From NCBI GenBank assembly GCA_018389105.1, contig JACATO010000171.1, positions 62,001 through 126,000 on the forward strand: a DNA stretch of 64,000 bases, written 5' to 3'. The notes under the pieces are model-generated. The model made no database searches, was not told where the DNA came from, and saw only the letters and a list, made by a program, of their open reading frames with translations. Each line of letters opens with the position of its first letter. Positions within the stretch are counted from its first letter, which is position 1. Position numbers and translations under genes: made by a program. The stretch is from Nautilus pompilius (Eukaryota > Mollusca > Cephalopoda > Nautilida > Nautilidae). Shown here in pieces: positions 12,701-22,480 of the stretch.

Positions 12701-15700
12701 TGGTGGGTCATATCCGCTGAATAATTTGATCACTTGTTTAATTCTGAATATTAATTTTTAAGATCATTAGATTTCATCTGTTTCAGCCGCCACTTATCTA
12801 AGTTTGCGGATCATATTCTCTAAATAATTGGATTATCTGTCTTAATGTAAAGACTCTTTTTTAATGACCAAAGATCGTTGACTTCTATCCTGCGACTAAT
12901 TAATTTGCCTACTACGAGTACTTCCCCTAGATTGGTGGATCGCATTCCTTCAATAATTTGGTTATCCGTTTCTTTTTTTTAATACTAGTTTTCTATTAAT
13001 GACAAAAAATTTCTGGATTCTATGTTTCGGATATTAAGATTGCGTTTCTTCTTATTTTATATTGGTGGATTATATCTTCTGAATAATTTGATTATTTGCT
13101 TCAATTTGAAACCTAATTTTTTCTTAATGAACAAATATCACTGGATTCTATATTTCAACTATTAAGATTGCGTTTCCACTTACCAAAAATTGTTGGATAA
13201 TTTTCCTTTGCTTAATTTGATTACTTATTTTAATCAGCATAATAATATTTTATTTATTACGAATGATCGCTAGATTTTATCGATCGACTAATAAGGATTT
13301 GTTTCCACTTAAGAATGATGGATCATATTTTATAAGTGACTTGGTTATTTGTTTCAGTCTGAATATTTACTTTTAAATAACCATAACCATAGATCGCTAC
13401 ATGTCATCCTTCGACTAATAAGTTTGCGTTTCTACTTACCTAAGATTTATAGATCAGATTTGTTGCATAATTTTATTGTTCAAATCAGAATACTAATTTT
13501 TCTCAATCAGTAAAGATCATTGGATTCTATCCATCGACTATTAAAATAAACTGCTTTTTCACTTATGTTTGGTGCACCACATCCACTGAATAATTTGATT
13601 ATTTATTTATATAGGGATACTAATTTTTCACTGAAGAAAGATTATTTGCTTCCATCAGAATATTAATATTTCATTAATGACCAAAGATTGATGAACCATC
13701 TATAATAAGAATTCGTTTTCAGTTATCTACGACTGGAGGATCATATCCTTTGAATAATTTGATTATTTATTTTATCATAATTACTAATTTTTACCTAATT
13801 ATCAAAGATAGTTGGATTCTTTCCTTCGATTATTAAGTTTGCGTTTCATAAATTACTTAAGACTGGTAGATAAAATGTATAATTTTATTATTTCTTTGAA
13901 TCACAATACTATTTTTCTTAGTTATCAAAGATGATTGTGTTGTATCCTTCGACTATTAAGTTTGCACTTGCACTCATCAGAGTGGGGAATCAAGCCTATG
14001 TAGAATTTTTAAAATTTGTTTCAATCGTAATATTAATGTTTACTTACTGGTCAAAGATGATTGGATTTGTCCTTTGACTACTTAGTGTTTTTATCTATCT
14101 AATATTCGTGGATTATTTTCTCCACAAAATACGAAAACTAATATATTTTTAATGATTAAAGATCGCTGAATTATTACCGTCGATAATAAGTTTTCACTTC
14201 CACTTACCAAAAATATGTGGATTACATTTTCTGAATAATGTACTTATTTTTTTAAATCTAAAGTAATAAATTTTGTACTGACCAAGGATTTCTGGTTTCC
14301 ATTTTTCAATTAATAAGTTTGCGTTTCCAATCCAGATTTTATTTCACTCAGTATACAAATTTTTACTTACTTTACTAAGGATCAATGGATTCTATCTTTC
14401 GACTGTTAAGATCATGTTTTCACTTACTCTAGAATGAGGGATCATATCTTCTGAAAACTATTCGTTTTAATCTGAATACTATATTTTCTTTACTGACCAA
14501 AGAATATTGATTTTATCCTTTAAATATTAATTTTGCATTTCCACTTGCCTAAAACATCCTCTGTATAATTTTATCTGTCTCAATTTGAATACTAAATTTT
14601 TCGTATTGACCAAAAATAGCTGAATTTTATCCTTGGGCTTTCCTGATTGAGCAACAATTTACCTAAGATTGGTGGATTATAGCCTGTGAATAATATGATT
14701 ATTTGTTTCAATATCAATACTAACTCTTACTTGATGATAAAAATGGATTGGATTCTATTCTTGGGCTATTAAGTTTTCTATCCATATAACCAGGATTGAT
14801 GGATCTGGATCATATCTGCTGATAATTTGATTATTTGTTTCAATTTTAATATAATATTTTCCTACTTTCCAACGATGATTTTATTCTATTTTTCTACTGT
14901 TAAGGGTGTATTTATATATACTTAATATTGATGGATCTTATCCTGTGAATAACTTCTTGGTGTCAACATGAATCATTATTTCTATAAGGACAAAAAATTT
15001 CTAGATTTTATCCTTCGACTAATATTTTTCATTTATGCTTAGCTATATTTGGTGATTTATGTTTCTGAATAACAATTTTGTGTGCTTTTTATCGTATAGA
15101 TTTGATTTACAATACTTATTTTTCTTCAAAATAGTTTGTTTGAGATTTTTAATATTTTATTCTATTCAATGTCGAAATTAACTTTTTCAGTTTTTGCGTA
15201 ATTTACAGTGGTAGCCAAAATTTCTTGTGTCAAGAGTTTATTCGTTAAAGTAAGTATATCGTAACTAATATAACGTCCAAATATTATTTTATTTTTTGAT
15301 TTATCATTTTTTGTTCCTTTTATTAAAATAATTTACTTTATTCAAAACAATACACAAAAGGTGTACTTTTATTGAAATTTGATTTGCTGCTTTTAAAATT
15401 TAATATTAGTATCATCTCTGGAAGTAATTACCACATTAAGGATGTTTATTTAGTAAGAAGCCCGATGAATTATCAAAAACATCGGCTTTATTTAACTTTT
15501 TTGTACACAGAACGATATTTTGTTTAAAAAGAAAATTAAAATACTTTGGGGCACTATTGTAAATTACTGATTCATTCTTTTTGAAAGTATGTTTATGTGT
15601 TTTTCTTTGCACTGACTTGTAAATTTCTTGTTTCTTTTTCTAACCCAATGTTTTTTTTGGAACCATTCAATATGGACGACTATGATTTGGGTTCTTATGA

Positions 15701-15831
15701 ACTTAAAAATATTGGTTTGAATACTTTGAATGTATCGTTTACATTTGTTTACACGTAATTTATCCTCAGAATAGATCTTCTGAATGCTATTTTTTTCTCT
15801 TTTGTTCTGTATACTTTCTTCTTCTCTCCCC

Positions 15832-15869
<38 letters not shown>

Positions 15870-17460
15870 CAATCGATTTTCCGAAGTTAACTATTTTTGG
15901 GGAAATTTATGATAATTTAGATTATTGAAATCAGCTTTGTCAATATTAATTTTTTTTAGTATATTAAACATTTAAGATTATTAGCTAAGTTTGACTCTTT
16001 TTTTTTCTTCTTCATCTACCTAAGAGTTGGATCTATCCCTTCTCTGTTGTTTTCGTGTTTTCCAGTAATTTATATTACTGTGTGCACTTGTTTTATGTAT
16101 CCTAGATCATTTGGTCCTTGGAATTTAAGATCCGTTTATATTTTCAAGGAACTTAAGATTAATGCTTCAATTTCTGTAAATAATACGTTTGTGTGTTTTC
16201 TTAAAATTATAATTAATTGTCTCTTGTTTTCTGGATGTATTTAATCGTACCTTTGCTTAGAATTACCTACCACAAGCTATTCATTTGAATAGTTGTACTT
16301 ATAGTTAATTTAAATAATTGAATTCAGTCCAGTGAATAATAAAATTTATTATTTTTTTTTAACCACCTAAGATAAACAGGTCCAACCAATCCTTTTGATT
16401 GTAAGTTTTGCTGCTTGCTTTACGCTTTTTAATCTATTGGAACCCATACCGTAATTGGCAAATCGATTGTTCCACATACGCTTAGATTACCTGATCCATT
16501 CCATTGAATACTTTGCTTCACAATTATTTGAAAGCTAACTTCGCTTGTGTTTTCACGCACCTGAGAAAACTTGACAAAATATTTGATTTTAGTTTAAATT
16601 CATCTTTTCCTGTTCATTACAGGCGTTATAAAGAGCTGGAAGGTGATCAGAAAGAGAGTAAGATATCTCTTTCCGATGCCTGTTGAAATGAAAAGGTAAA
16701 ATAAAAGAAGCAGGGAATCTTATCCTATGGCAACGGTCCCCGGTAAAACTCAGTAACAGCAACCAAAGAAAACGCCATCGATCACAGCAAGTCGACAGAT
16801 TTACATGACGTCACGGGAATATTCAAACACCAATACAAACAACAACTGGCTTTACTTAGCCTCGTTATGATGGATCACTTTTTCATTCTCAAAATTCGAT
16901 ACGAACTTTAAAAATTCCAGTATCGTTCGCAGTTTGTATTTTTTTTACAAAAAAGGGAAGATTGTAACTTTACATTTAATTCGTTTGTTTCCTCCACTTC
17001 CTCCTCCCGTCTCTCTGCATTTCTTCTCCAAAAGTTTCATGCAGTCTCGTTCTTTTTGTTTCGTTTCTTCTACCAGCCAAATATTCGAGCAACAATTGGA
17101 TCTACCTGTTTAACATGACTACCATCTCGGGAGCGACCGACATCCGAAACGCGGACCTCGTGCTCAGCCGTCATTTCCGTAAATGCAGGACCAGGCGATG
17201 CCGCATCCCGAGGGGCAGCCTGTTTGTGAGGAATATGACGTCTGCCAGTAGGTATCTTCTTTAGTCTAAAACCATCGCTACTTCGCCTTTAATGACGGAC
17301 ATAAGAAACCGAGAAGCCGTACCTGTGTCAGAATTCCTGCTGGTTAATTTTGGAAGGCCTTCCCACAGTGCAAAGCTACGGAAACTTACGATGGCCCACA
17401 AATAGACAGTGATAAAACACTTGCCAGTCTTCAGAAGATCCAAAGCTAATTCTTTTTCTA

Positions 17461-17498
<38 letters not shown>

Positions 17499-20400
17499 CA
17501 TATAAAGTATTTTTTGTGGTTGTTTTTCTTGTTTGAGCATTTGACTTCATCTACCGTATTAATTTGACAACTGAATGTTCGAAAACATTCGGCAACGATC
17601 GGAACCTAATCGTGAGTTTTCATAGCGTCGCACTGTTGCAAGGCTCATCAAGTTATCGGCGAGTAGAAACCAGCTTCACAGTGTAATCTCAGCCGCTTTA
17701 AATACGACAGTCAATATTATGCGTTTAAAGGGACTATTTCGTCTACTGATGGTGCAGATAATTTTTGATAACTGACTCTGTAGGCAAAACTTTCTATGGC
17801 GCTAAGGTTGACGATTTCCACGAAGTGCGTTACTTGTGACATAACAAAGGATCATGTGACGTAATAAGAGACTCTGAGACTGCGTGTTGAGTAATAAAAC
17901 ATCTTGAATAATGTTTTTGACACGCCCCTCACTTTCTCGTTGGTACAAAAGCCCACTTCATCGCGGAAGAAGAGATTTCGTTTTTATTCTTTGTTTGAGA
18001 ATTTCCGTGGGTGGACAGAAGCGTTTGCCGGCTTCTATTTTATTCTCGGTGCATCACGTGTGAAATTATTGAAAAGTCTCTTCCCCCAACTTCGTAGGTA
18101 GAAGCGTTAATAATGCCTGGTAGTACAAAAAAGTACCTGGAATTACTATGCGATTAGTCTCTCGGCAGCGCGGCTGACGTTCATGGAAAGTAGTCAGATG
18201 AGCAGCTTTCCTACCAATGATAGAGTTAAAAGTTTTATCCATTCGTTGAAGCAGAAGCACAGGAGGATGCGCTCAGCAGCAGGTCAGAACTGATCACGTG
18301 TGCTGCCTACTTCCAATGTTGTATTGCCTCGGGACTATATCTGCATACTCTAGTATACATTTGTACTGTGTAGTACTGAAAACTCAAATGCTTCTAACCT
18401 TTTCATATTTTTTTCTTCCAATTTTCGTTCCGAAAGACGTTTTTAAATCTGTGTGATGCGGTACACTCAAATATCACCGTTTCGGCTGCTTCCACAATGG
18501 CGACCTAGAGAATGTCAACAATCTCGTAGTAAAGAGTGACCACCGGGCTCGTTGTGGGGGGCGTGTTAAACTAATAAAGTAAATGTATTTACATTCCACT
18601 GTTAATAGAGAAGCTGAACTGAAACTAGTTTGTTTTTTAGAACTCCGTCGGAGATAATAGTAACGTTTGGAATACCTTAGCACCGGATCACTTCACCCAT
18701 GCGCAGGTCGACTTGGGAAAGTTTTCTTTCTGCTGAATTCTCTGAGATGATTTGTTGAACACAGACATACGCCGTCCAAGTGAATGATTTCGGAACTTCC
18801 TTCTCTTAATGTCTAGTTTTCGGTTTAGCCTATAATTAATGCCAAAAAAGCTGGTTGTGCTTCGTGTTTTTAGGTAAACGAGAGAATTCTAACTGGAGCT
18901 AATTTGTAAATTAGATTTTTCATCATTACCCCATGTAATCCCTAAAATAGCGGCTGAAGGCCTGAGTTCGAATCCTGGTCGCGCTGGGATGGTTTGGAAT
19001 CCGTATCCTGGCACGGTTTCTTCTTTGGAGTTTCCTTTGAGTACTTCGTTTTCTTCCCACTTCTAAAATTAAGCATTTCTGGTGGGATTTTTGCGTAGGT
19101 GTAGTAAATGTCCCATAGGTAACTCTGAGTCCCTCCAGGAGTTGTCCCCCTTTTAGCTTTCTGTTGTGAGACGTCCACAGACGTCTGGACAGGTGTTCGC
19201 AAAAAAGAAGAGTCCTTCCCTATTTTTTTATTCATATATCGCAGTACTAAATAAACATAGTCGTTTCTGGTTCAGACAGAGCTGCAGAGTAATGAAACAG
19301 TAAACTTTACCAAATGACTCTTAACTGATCAGAGGATATTATTTCTACAGAAGAATTGCACAAACAGTAAATCAGAAACAAAGCAAGCTTACGCACTACA
19401 CTGGTCGGTTGGTATAATCAGGGCTCTGCTGACTCTAGAGTGCGTGTGTTCATTAAAAAATGGAGCTCCTACACTCGATGTTTCTTGACTAGTAGATATG
19501 TTGAAATTTTATATCGCGGCCTTTTAAATTAGGCACTCAAATCCAGATATGGATGCCATATCCTGCTGAGAGGAATTCCAAAAAATGCATGCAAATACAG
19601 ATCACAGTTAAGCTTGGAAATAGAGGTCTTGTCGCAAAGGAAGAATGCGATAATTTTGATCTTACAGATTTTCCTGTATAGGCAGCGGAAATTTCAGAAT
19701 ATTTTGGGGGCTGCCACAGACAATGTCAATGTAGCAGCACAGGAAGCTTTGTTGGAACGCCAGCAAACTAAGCACTTTGAATGTATGCTTAATAAATCTG
19801 ATGATTTGGTGGACCTTGATCCTTGGGGGGGGAGAGAAAAAATGTGATTTTACAGATAACAAGAAACCACGCCATGGCCATATCAGCACAGTTAATAACT
19901 TTTCCTGAACAAAGCACAGAAGTCAAAATCTCAAAGCAGTACAATTTTACTACTTGGTACATGAAGTTCCTCTGCCCAGAGTACAACGTTTTAAAAAATT
20001 GATGCATTTTGTTTTGTATACAGCTTATCTTTATAATCCGGGTCGTAGTAAGGTAGGTAATTGGGCTCGTGACAGCAGATACTAATCAAAAATGAAGACG
20101 GGAGGAGGAAAAAAAGAGGGTAGAGCTGCATTTAATTGATCTTATTCATAGGAACAGACAAACACACAGACATACTTCTAGTAAAGCAAAGAAGAATTAT
20201 CTAGTGGAAGAACAGGAATTGTATAGCAAGTGAGTGAACGGTGACACGCCTGATGTAAGTCAAACATTAGCTTACCAAATATTAGCATTGAGAGGTAATA
20301 ACACTGACAAAGATAGCAACTTTAACCAGACAATGCAGCTCTTGAGTCGGTAAAGATATGCAACCATTCCGTGCCACATACGTGTCTGAAAAATCTCAAA

Positions 20401-21620
20401 ATGAATTTTTACATTAGCAATGCCGTTCGTGAAGTTACATCTTAAGAATTTTTAGAGGTGGATTGTGTGGAGTTCTTAAAACAAAGATTTTTATAAGTAT
20501 ATCCAGACATGTTAACAACATCACATGCTATTTTATCTTGTTCTTGTCTTATATGATTTATTTTTATGGTCCCCATTACCACGAGTGCTACATTTTACAC
20601 TTTGTCTGTGCTTGTTGTCTAACATAAGGTTAAATTAATTTTGTTTTTATTTTAAAATATTTTAATAAATTCTTTTCAAAGTTAGGGGCCCAAAATATTT
20701 TACACTCTCAATAAATTATCATTCGGTAGAGCCTTGAGTATAATTACATTTTAATAAGTAAAAAATATTAAAAAATATTCTAGTTATTCAAATTTTTTGG
20801 CCACCACTGTAGACTGAATGCATTTTGTGCAATATTAACGGACTTCCACTATTACTTTGTTTCTTTTTCTTTTCTGGTTTAGGTTTGAAGCTGCTGAATT
20901 AAATTCATTTATTTACTGCTAGTTTTTCTTTCTCCCCCCCCCTTTTTTTTGGTGATGTTTTATGCTAATCAATGTCTGCTACTTTTAGGAGTCCACACAG
21001 ACGGCGACCATATTGTAGCTGACGTCACCGAACTCGTGAAGAAAGCTCGGACTAACCACGAGCCGAGCTTCGCTCTGGTGGTGGAGATCAACGTTAGCAA
21101 ACGCCAGTGGCGCGTCTTTCGTTGGTCGGCAGCCGAGGTTCTGTTGGTGGTTTACGAAAACATAGGAGAGGAAGACCTCAGGCGGGTTTCGGGGCGCGGT
21201 GAAAGGTTTCGGTCCGGAGCAGAAACTCCGGGACGGAGTCGGCGCGGTTCGGAGATTTTCCGACGAAACACGAACTACTCCGAAGGCACCGACACCTGGC
21301 GGGGGATATGTCGGGTGCACGAGTGGTACGTGGAATTCGCGAGGATGGGCTGGAGTTGGATACAGCAGCCGAACTGGTACCGGGCGAATTACTGTAGCGG
21401 CAGCTGTATGTCCATCAATGACAGAATCGACAACCAGGCTTTCATTCGCAACGTGTACCACTGGAAGACCGAGTACAGAGAAAGGACCAGGGTTCCTCTG
21501 CCGTGCTGTGTCCCCTCGGCGTTCTCAGCTCTCAGTATCCTGGGCTACGACAGCGACTCGGACAGCTTCGTGGTGACCAACCTCTCGGAAATGACTGTGG
21601 AGCAGTGCAAATGCTACTGA
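9454..21620 (+). CDS. TGF-beta superfamily ligand (BMP/nodal-like), whole locus, 3 coding exons
   Basis: Spliced CDS is join(9454..9748,17077..17247,20989..21620): 1098 nt, 365 residues plus stop. Both introns are phase 1 with GT...AG ends, so the middle exon is symmetric. Predicted layout: signal peptide about 1-20; prodomain about 24-241, with an alpha-1-like helix near PAYMKHLYRKL (57-67), an arm segment starting WIYLFNMT (106-113) and a DVTELV strand (167-172); cleavage site RSRR at 238-241; mature domain 242-365. The mature domain has the family's seven cysteines: C263, C291, C295, C328, C329, C362 and C364, including YCSGSC and PCCVP. The CC pair implies the normal inter-chain disulfide. 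Length fits the family (350-450). By family, it would be a secreted dimeric ligand for serine/threonine-kinase receptors that signal through Smads. The end is CKCY where BMPs and nodals have CGC plus one residue. Subfamily is unresolved: NQAFIR is reminiscent of the NHA stretch of BMPs and nodals. Confidence 0.9.
9925..11110. repeat. Degenerate minisatellite, about 60-bp unit, in ligand intron 1
   Basis: The core ACCTNAGATTATTGGATC, followed about 20 bp on by TTGAATANTAAGTTTG, recurs at irregular spacings of roughly 40-70 bp or multiples (about 9935, 9973, 10120, 10340, 10402, 10637, 10693, 10750, 10815, 10976, 11027). Copies are strongly diverged. It appears related to the array at 12560-15070 and to scattered copies at 16060-16530. 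Confidence 0.6.
11130..12555. other. Intron 1 segment with less repeat sequence, 11130-12555
   Basis: A more complex, CpG-containing stretch between two satellite blocks. It carries a (GT)n tract at about 11715-11743 and a minus-strand frame of 88 codons at 11482-11748 with no recognised homologue. Copies of the satellite unit in the opposite orientation (GGATTAAATCC, GGATTGAATCC) occur near 11355 and 11420. No exon with matching splice sites was seen. Confidence 0.4.
12560..15070. repeat. Higher-order minisatellite, about 125-bp dimeric unit, about 18-20 copies
   Basis: Each unit has two related halves. Half A carries AAGATTGGTGGATCATAT and TGAATAATTTGATTATTTG. Half B carries GACCAAAGATCNTTGGATT and TTCGACTATTAAGTTTGCG. 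Half B recurs near 13020, 13150, 13280, 13408, 13531, 13826, 13945, 14074, 14180, 14300, 14393, 14515, 14755, 14890 and 15010. The halves resemble the 60-bp unit of the flanking array, which suggests a dimer that was then amplified. Confidence 0.75.
15204..15561. mobile_element. Tc1/mariner-type MITE in ligand intron 1
   Basis: The left end TACAGTGGTAGCCAAAA pairs with the inverted right end, read on the minus strand as TACAATAGTGCCCCAAAG. Both begin at TA, as expected for a TA target-site duplication. The roughly 350-bp interior is AT-rich and has no transposase-like frame. Confidence 0.5.
15835..15866. repeat. (CT)n microsatellite
   Basis: About 16 CT dinucleotides, shortly after the MITE. 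The minus-strand frame beginning with repeated Arg-Glu here is only a translation of this tract. Confidence 0.9.
16060..16530. repeat. Scattered diverged copies of the 60-bp intron unit
   Basis: CCTAGATCATTTGGTCC (about 16100), TAATTGAATTCAGTCC (about 16315), CACCTAAGATAAACAGGTCC (about 16365) and CTTAGATTACCTGATCC (about 16480) resemble the 9925-11110 unit. They lie on the far side of the dimeric array, so the 60-bp form flanks it on both sides. Confidence 0.45.
16806..16813. promoter_or_regulatory. CRE palindrome TGACGTCA
   Basis: Perfect 8-bp CREB/ATF consensus in ligand intron 1, about 270 bp before exon 2. Function untested. Confidence 0.25.
17077..17247 (+). CDS. TGF-beta ligand exon 2: prodomain arm segment (hidden exon)
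   Basis: 171 nt, phase 1 at both ends. The acceptor follows a pyrimidine-rich tract ending CTACCAG; the donor is GTAGGT. It encodes residues 99-156, starting KYSSNNWIYLFNMTTI, then ISGATDIRNADLVL, then a basic stretch with two cysteines (C135, C140), then FVRNMTSA. This matches the prodomain pattern hydrophobic-N-(L/M)-(S/T)-x-I...A-(D/E)-L-x-(L/V) of BMPs. It restores the prodomain piece that is absent if exon 1 is joined directly to exon 3. It is GC-richer than the intron around it, has no stop in this frame, and both neighbouring phases agree. It holds two potential N-glycosylation sites, both NMT (111 and 151). Confidence 0.88.
17465..17495. repeat. (CA)n microsatellite
   Basis: About 15 CA dinucleotides in ligand intron 2, 220 bp after exon 2. 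The minus-strand Cys-Val run is a translation artefact of it. Confidence 0.9.
17500..18940. other. Ligand intron 2, 5' part: no feature recognised
   Basis: CpG-containing sequence with several short frames (for example 65 codons at 17904-18101) that have no homology I can recognise and no paired splice sites. Confidence 0.4.
18945..19160 (+). mobile_element. tRNA-derived SINE remnant
   Basis: GAGTTCGAATCCTGGTCGCG (about 18964-18983) is a good tRNA B-box with T-arm context. It is followed within 100 bp by GGAGTTTCCTTTGAGTAC and CGTTTTCTTCCCAC, which resemble the TCCGGGTACTCCGGTTTTCTCCCAC block found in many invertebrate SINE-like repeats. The A-box half is truncated or decayed. Confidence 0.5.
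19170..20790. other. Ligand intron 2, 3' part: mostly featureless, ends in a transposon terminus
   Basis: AT-rich with short chance frames only. At about 20797-20812 the sequence TTTTGGCCACCACTGTA, read on the minus strand, begins TACAGTGGTGGCCAAAA. That is a Tc1-type terminal inverted repeat like the MITE end at 15204. No matching left end was found, so the element's limits are unknown. Confidence 0.35.
20989..21620 (+). CDS. TGF-beta ligand exon 3: C-terminal prodomain, cleavage site and mature ligand
   Basis: The acceptor is CTTTTAG at 20982-20988. The exon completes an Arg codon and encodes residues 157-365, with stop TGA at 21618. DGDHIVADVTELVKKA matches the prodomain strand that in BMPs reads (F)DVT-x-x-V. 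RSRR (238-241) is the likely furin site; RGER (225-228) is a weaker one. The mature part has C-x27-C-x3-C, then CC and CxC, with YVEFARMGWSWI in place of the usual LYVDFxxxGWxxWI and YCSGSC for YCxGxC. Potential N-glycosylation sites are NVS (190), NYS (251) and NLS (353). Codons are GC-rich compared with the intron. Long minus-strand frames over this exon are shadows. Confidence 0.93.
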
Positions 21621-21679
21621 CTGTCGCGGAGCGAGCGTTCTGAGAGATGCTTTTGGAAGTGAGAACGCAGTTCTACACC

Positions 21680-21833
21680 ATTAAATACCTTACAGAATTA
21701 CACCAGGTCGGCCGGCCGTGGGGCGCAGGGTCGACAGCGAGTGGGAAAGCGAAGTAAATGGCGGCGGCGGCGGAAGGACAGACAGACAGACAGGGAGGGA
21801 GGGAGGCGGAGGGAAAAAAAGATATTAAATAAA
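21680..21833 (+). terminator. Candidate poly(A) signals of the ligand gene
   Basis: ATTAAA at 21680-21685 lies 60 bp after the stop codon, and AATAAA at 21828-21833 about 210 bp after it. Further AATAAA motifs occur near 21885 and 22095. Which one is used cannot be told from sequence alone. Confidence 0.35.
21761..21813. repeat. Simple repeats (GGC)n, (GACA)n, (GGGA)n
   Basis: Three short purine- or GC-rich microsatellites in a row in the 3' flank of the ligand gene. Confidence 0.85.
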
Positions 21834-21949
21834 CGAAAGCGCAGAATGATAGAAGGCGGGAGACAGACAGATAGAGAACGTAAGAAATAAATCATTATAA
21901 CGCAGATTATCCGTATAAAATTACTAATCCTGTGGGAGAAAAACAAACA

Positions 21950-22480
21950 TCTAATGTAACCATCCTCCGCTTATACCCACCCTCCCACCCCCGCATTAAC
22001 CCTCAGCGACCGATGCTATAAACTTAATCGCTTAATGAAAAAACTTACCGTATTCTAGTTTCGTGCACCGACAAAGATGCAGATAATCCTGATGAATAAA
22101 CATTATTGAGCTTTGTTTTAATCCGTATATCTAATTAGTGTTCATTAAAATAAAGTTGTATTTTTTTTTTTTTGTTTTGCTTTAAGTAGTATTAGTTTAA
22201 TTTGTCTGAGAGGCAGCAGCGCTGTGGGTGGTCACTAATTGGTCGATTCATTCATTCAATAATTTTAGGCAAGATTCTGGGGGGGTAGCCATCTTGTTTT
22301 CGTTCCTACCATATACAAAATTTCCCAAACGTTGAAGATTTAAACAAATTTTTAATAATTCAAATTATGAAATCTGAAAGCAACAGCAAATGACTGCAGA
22401 CCGTGTAAAGACGATTTGATATAGCCCGCCTACCGAGATACTCGACGAGGGTGCGGAGGGCCGTAAAATACGGTAATTAT
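21950..22480. other. Intergenic sequence, no feature recognised
   Basis: AT-rich 3' flank of the ligand gene with AATAAA motifs and poly-T; no gene. Confidence 0.4.

Noticed and set aside
20985-21461. 158-codon minus-strand frame opposite ligand exon 3
   Set aside because: It is a shadow of the GC-rich coding exon; the plus strand has the full TGF-beta signature and the antisense translation matches nothing.
21199-21576. 125-codon plus-strand frame overlapping ligand exon 3
   Set aside because: An alternative frame of the same exon, with no family features.
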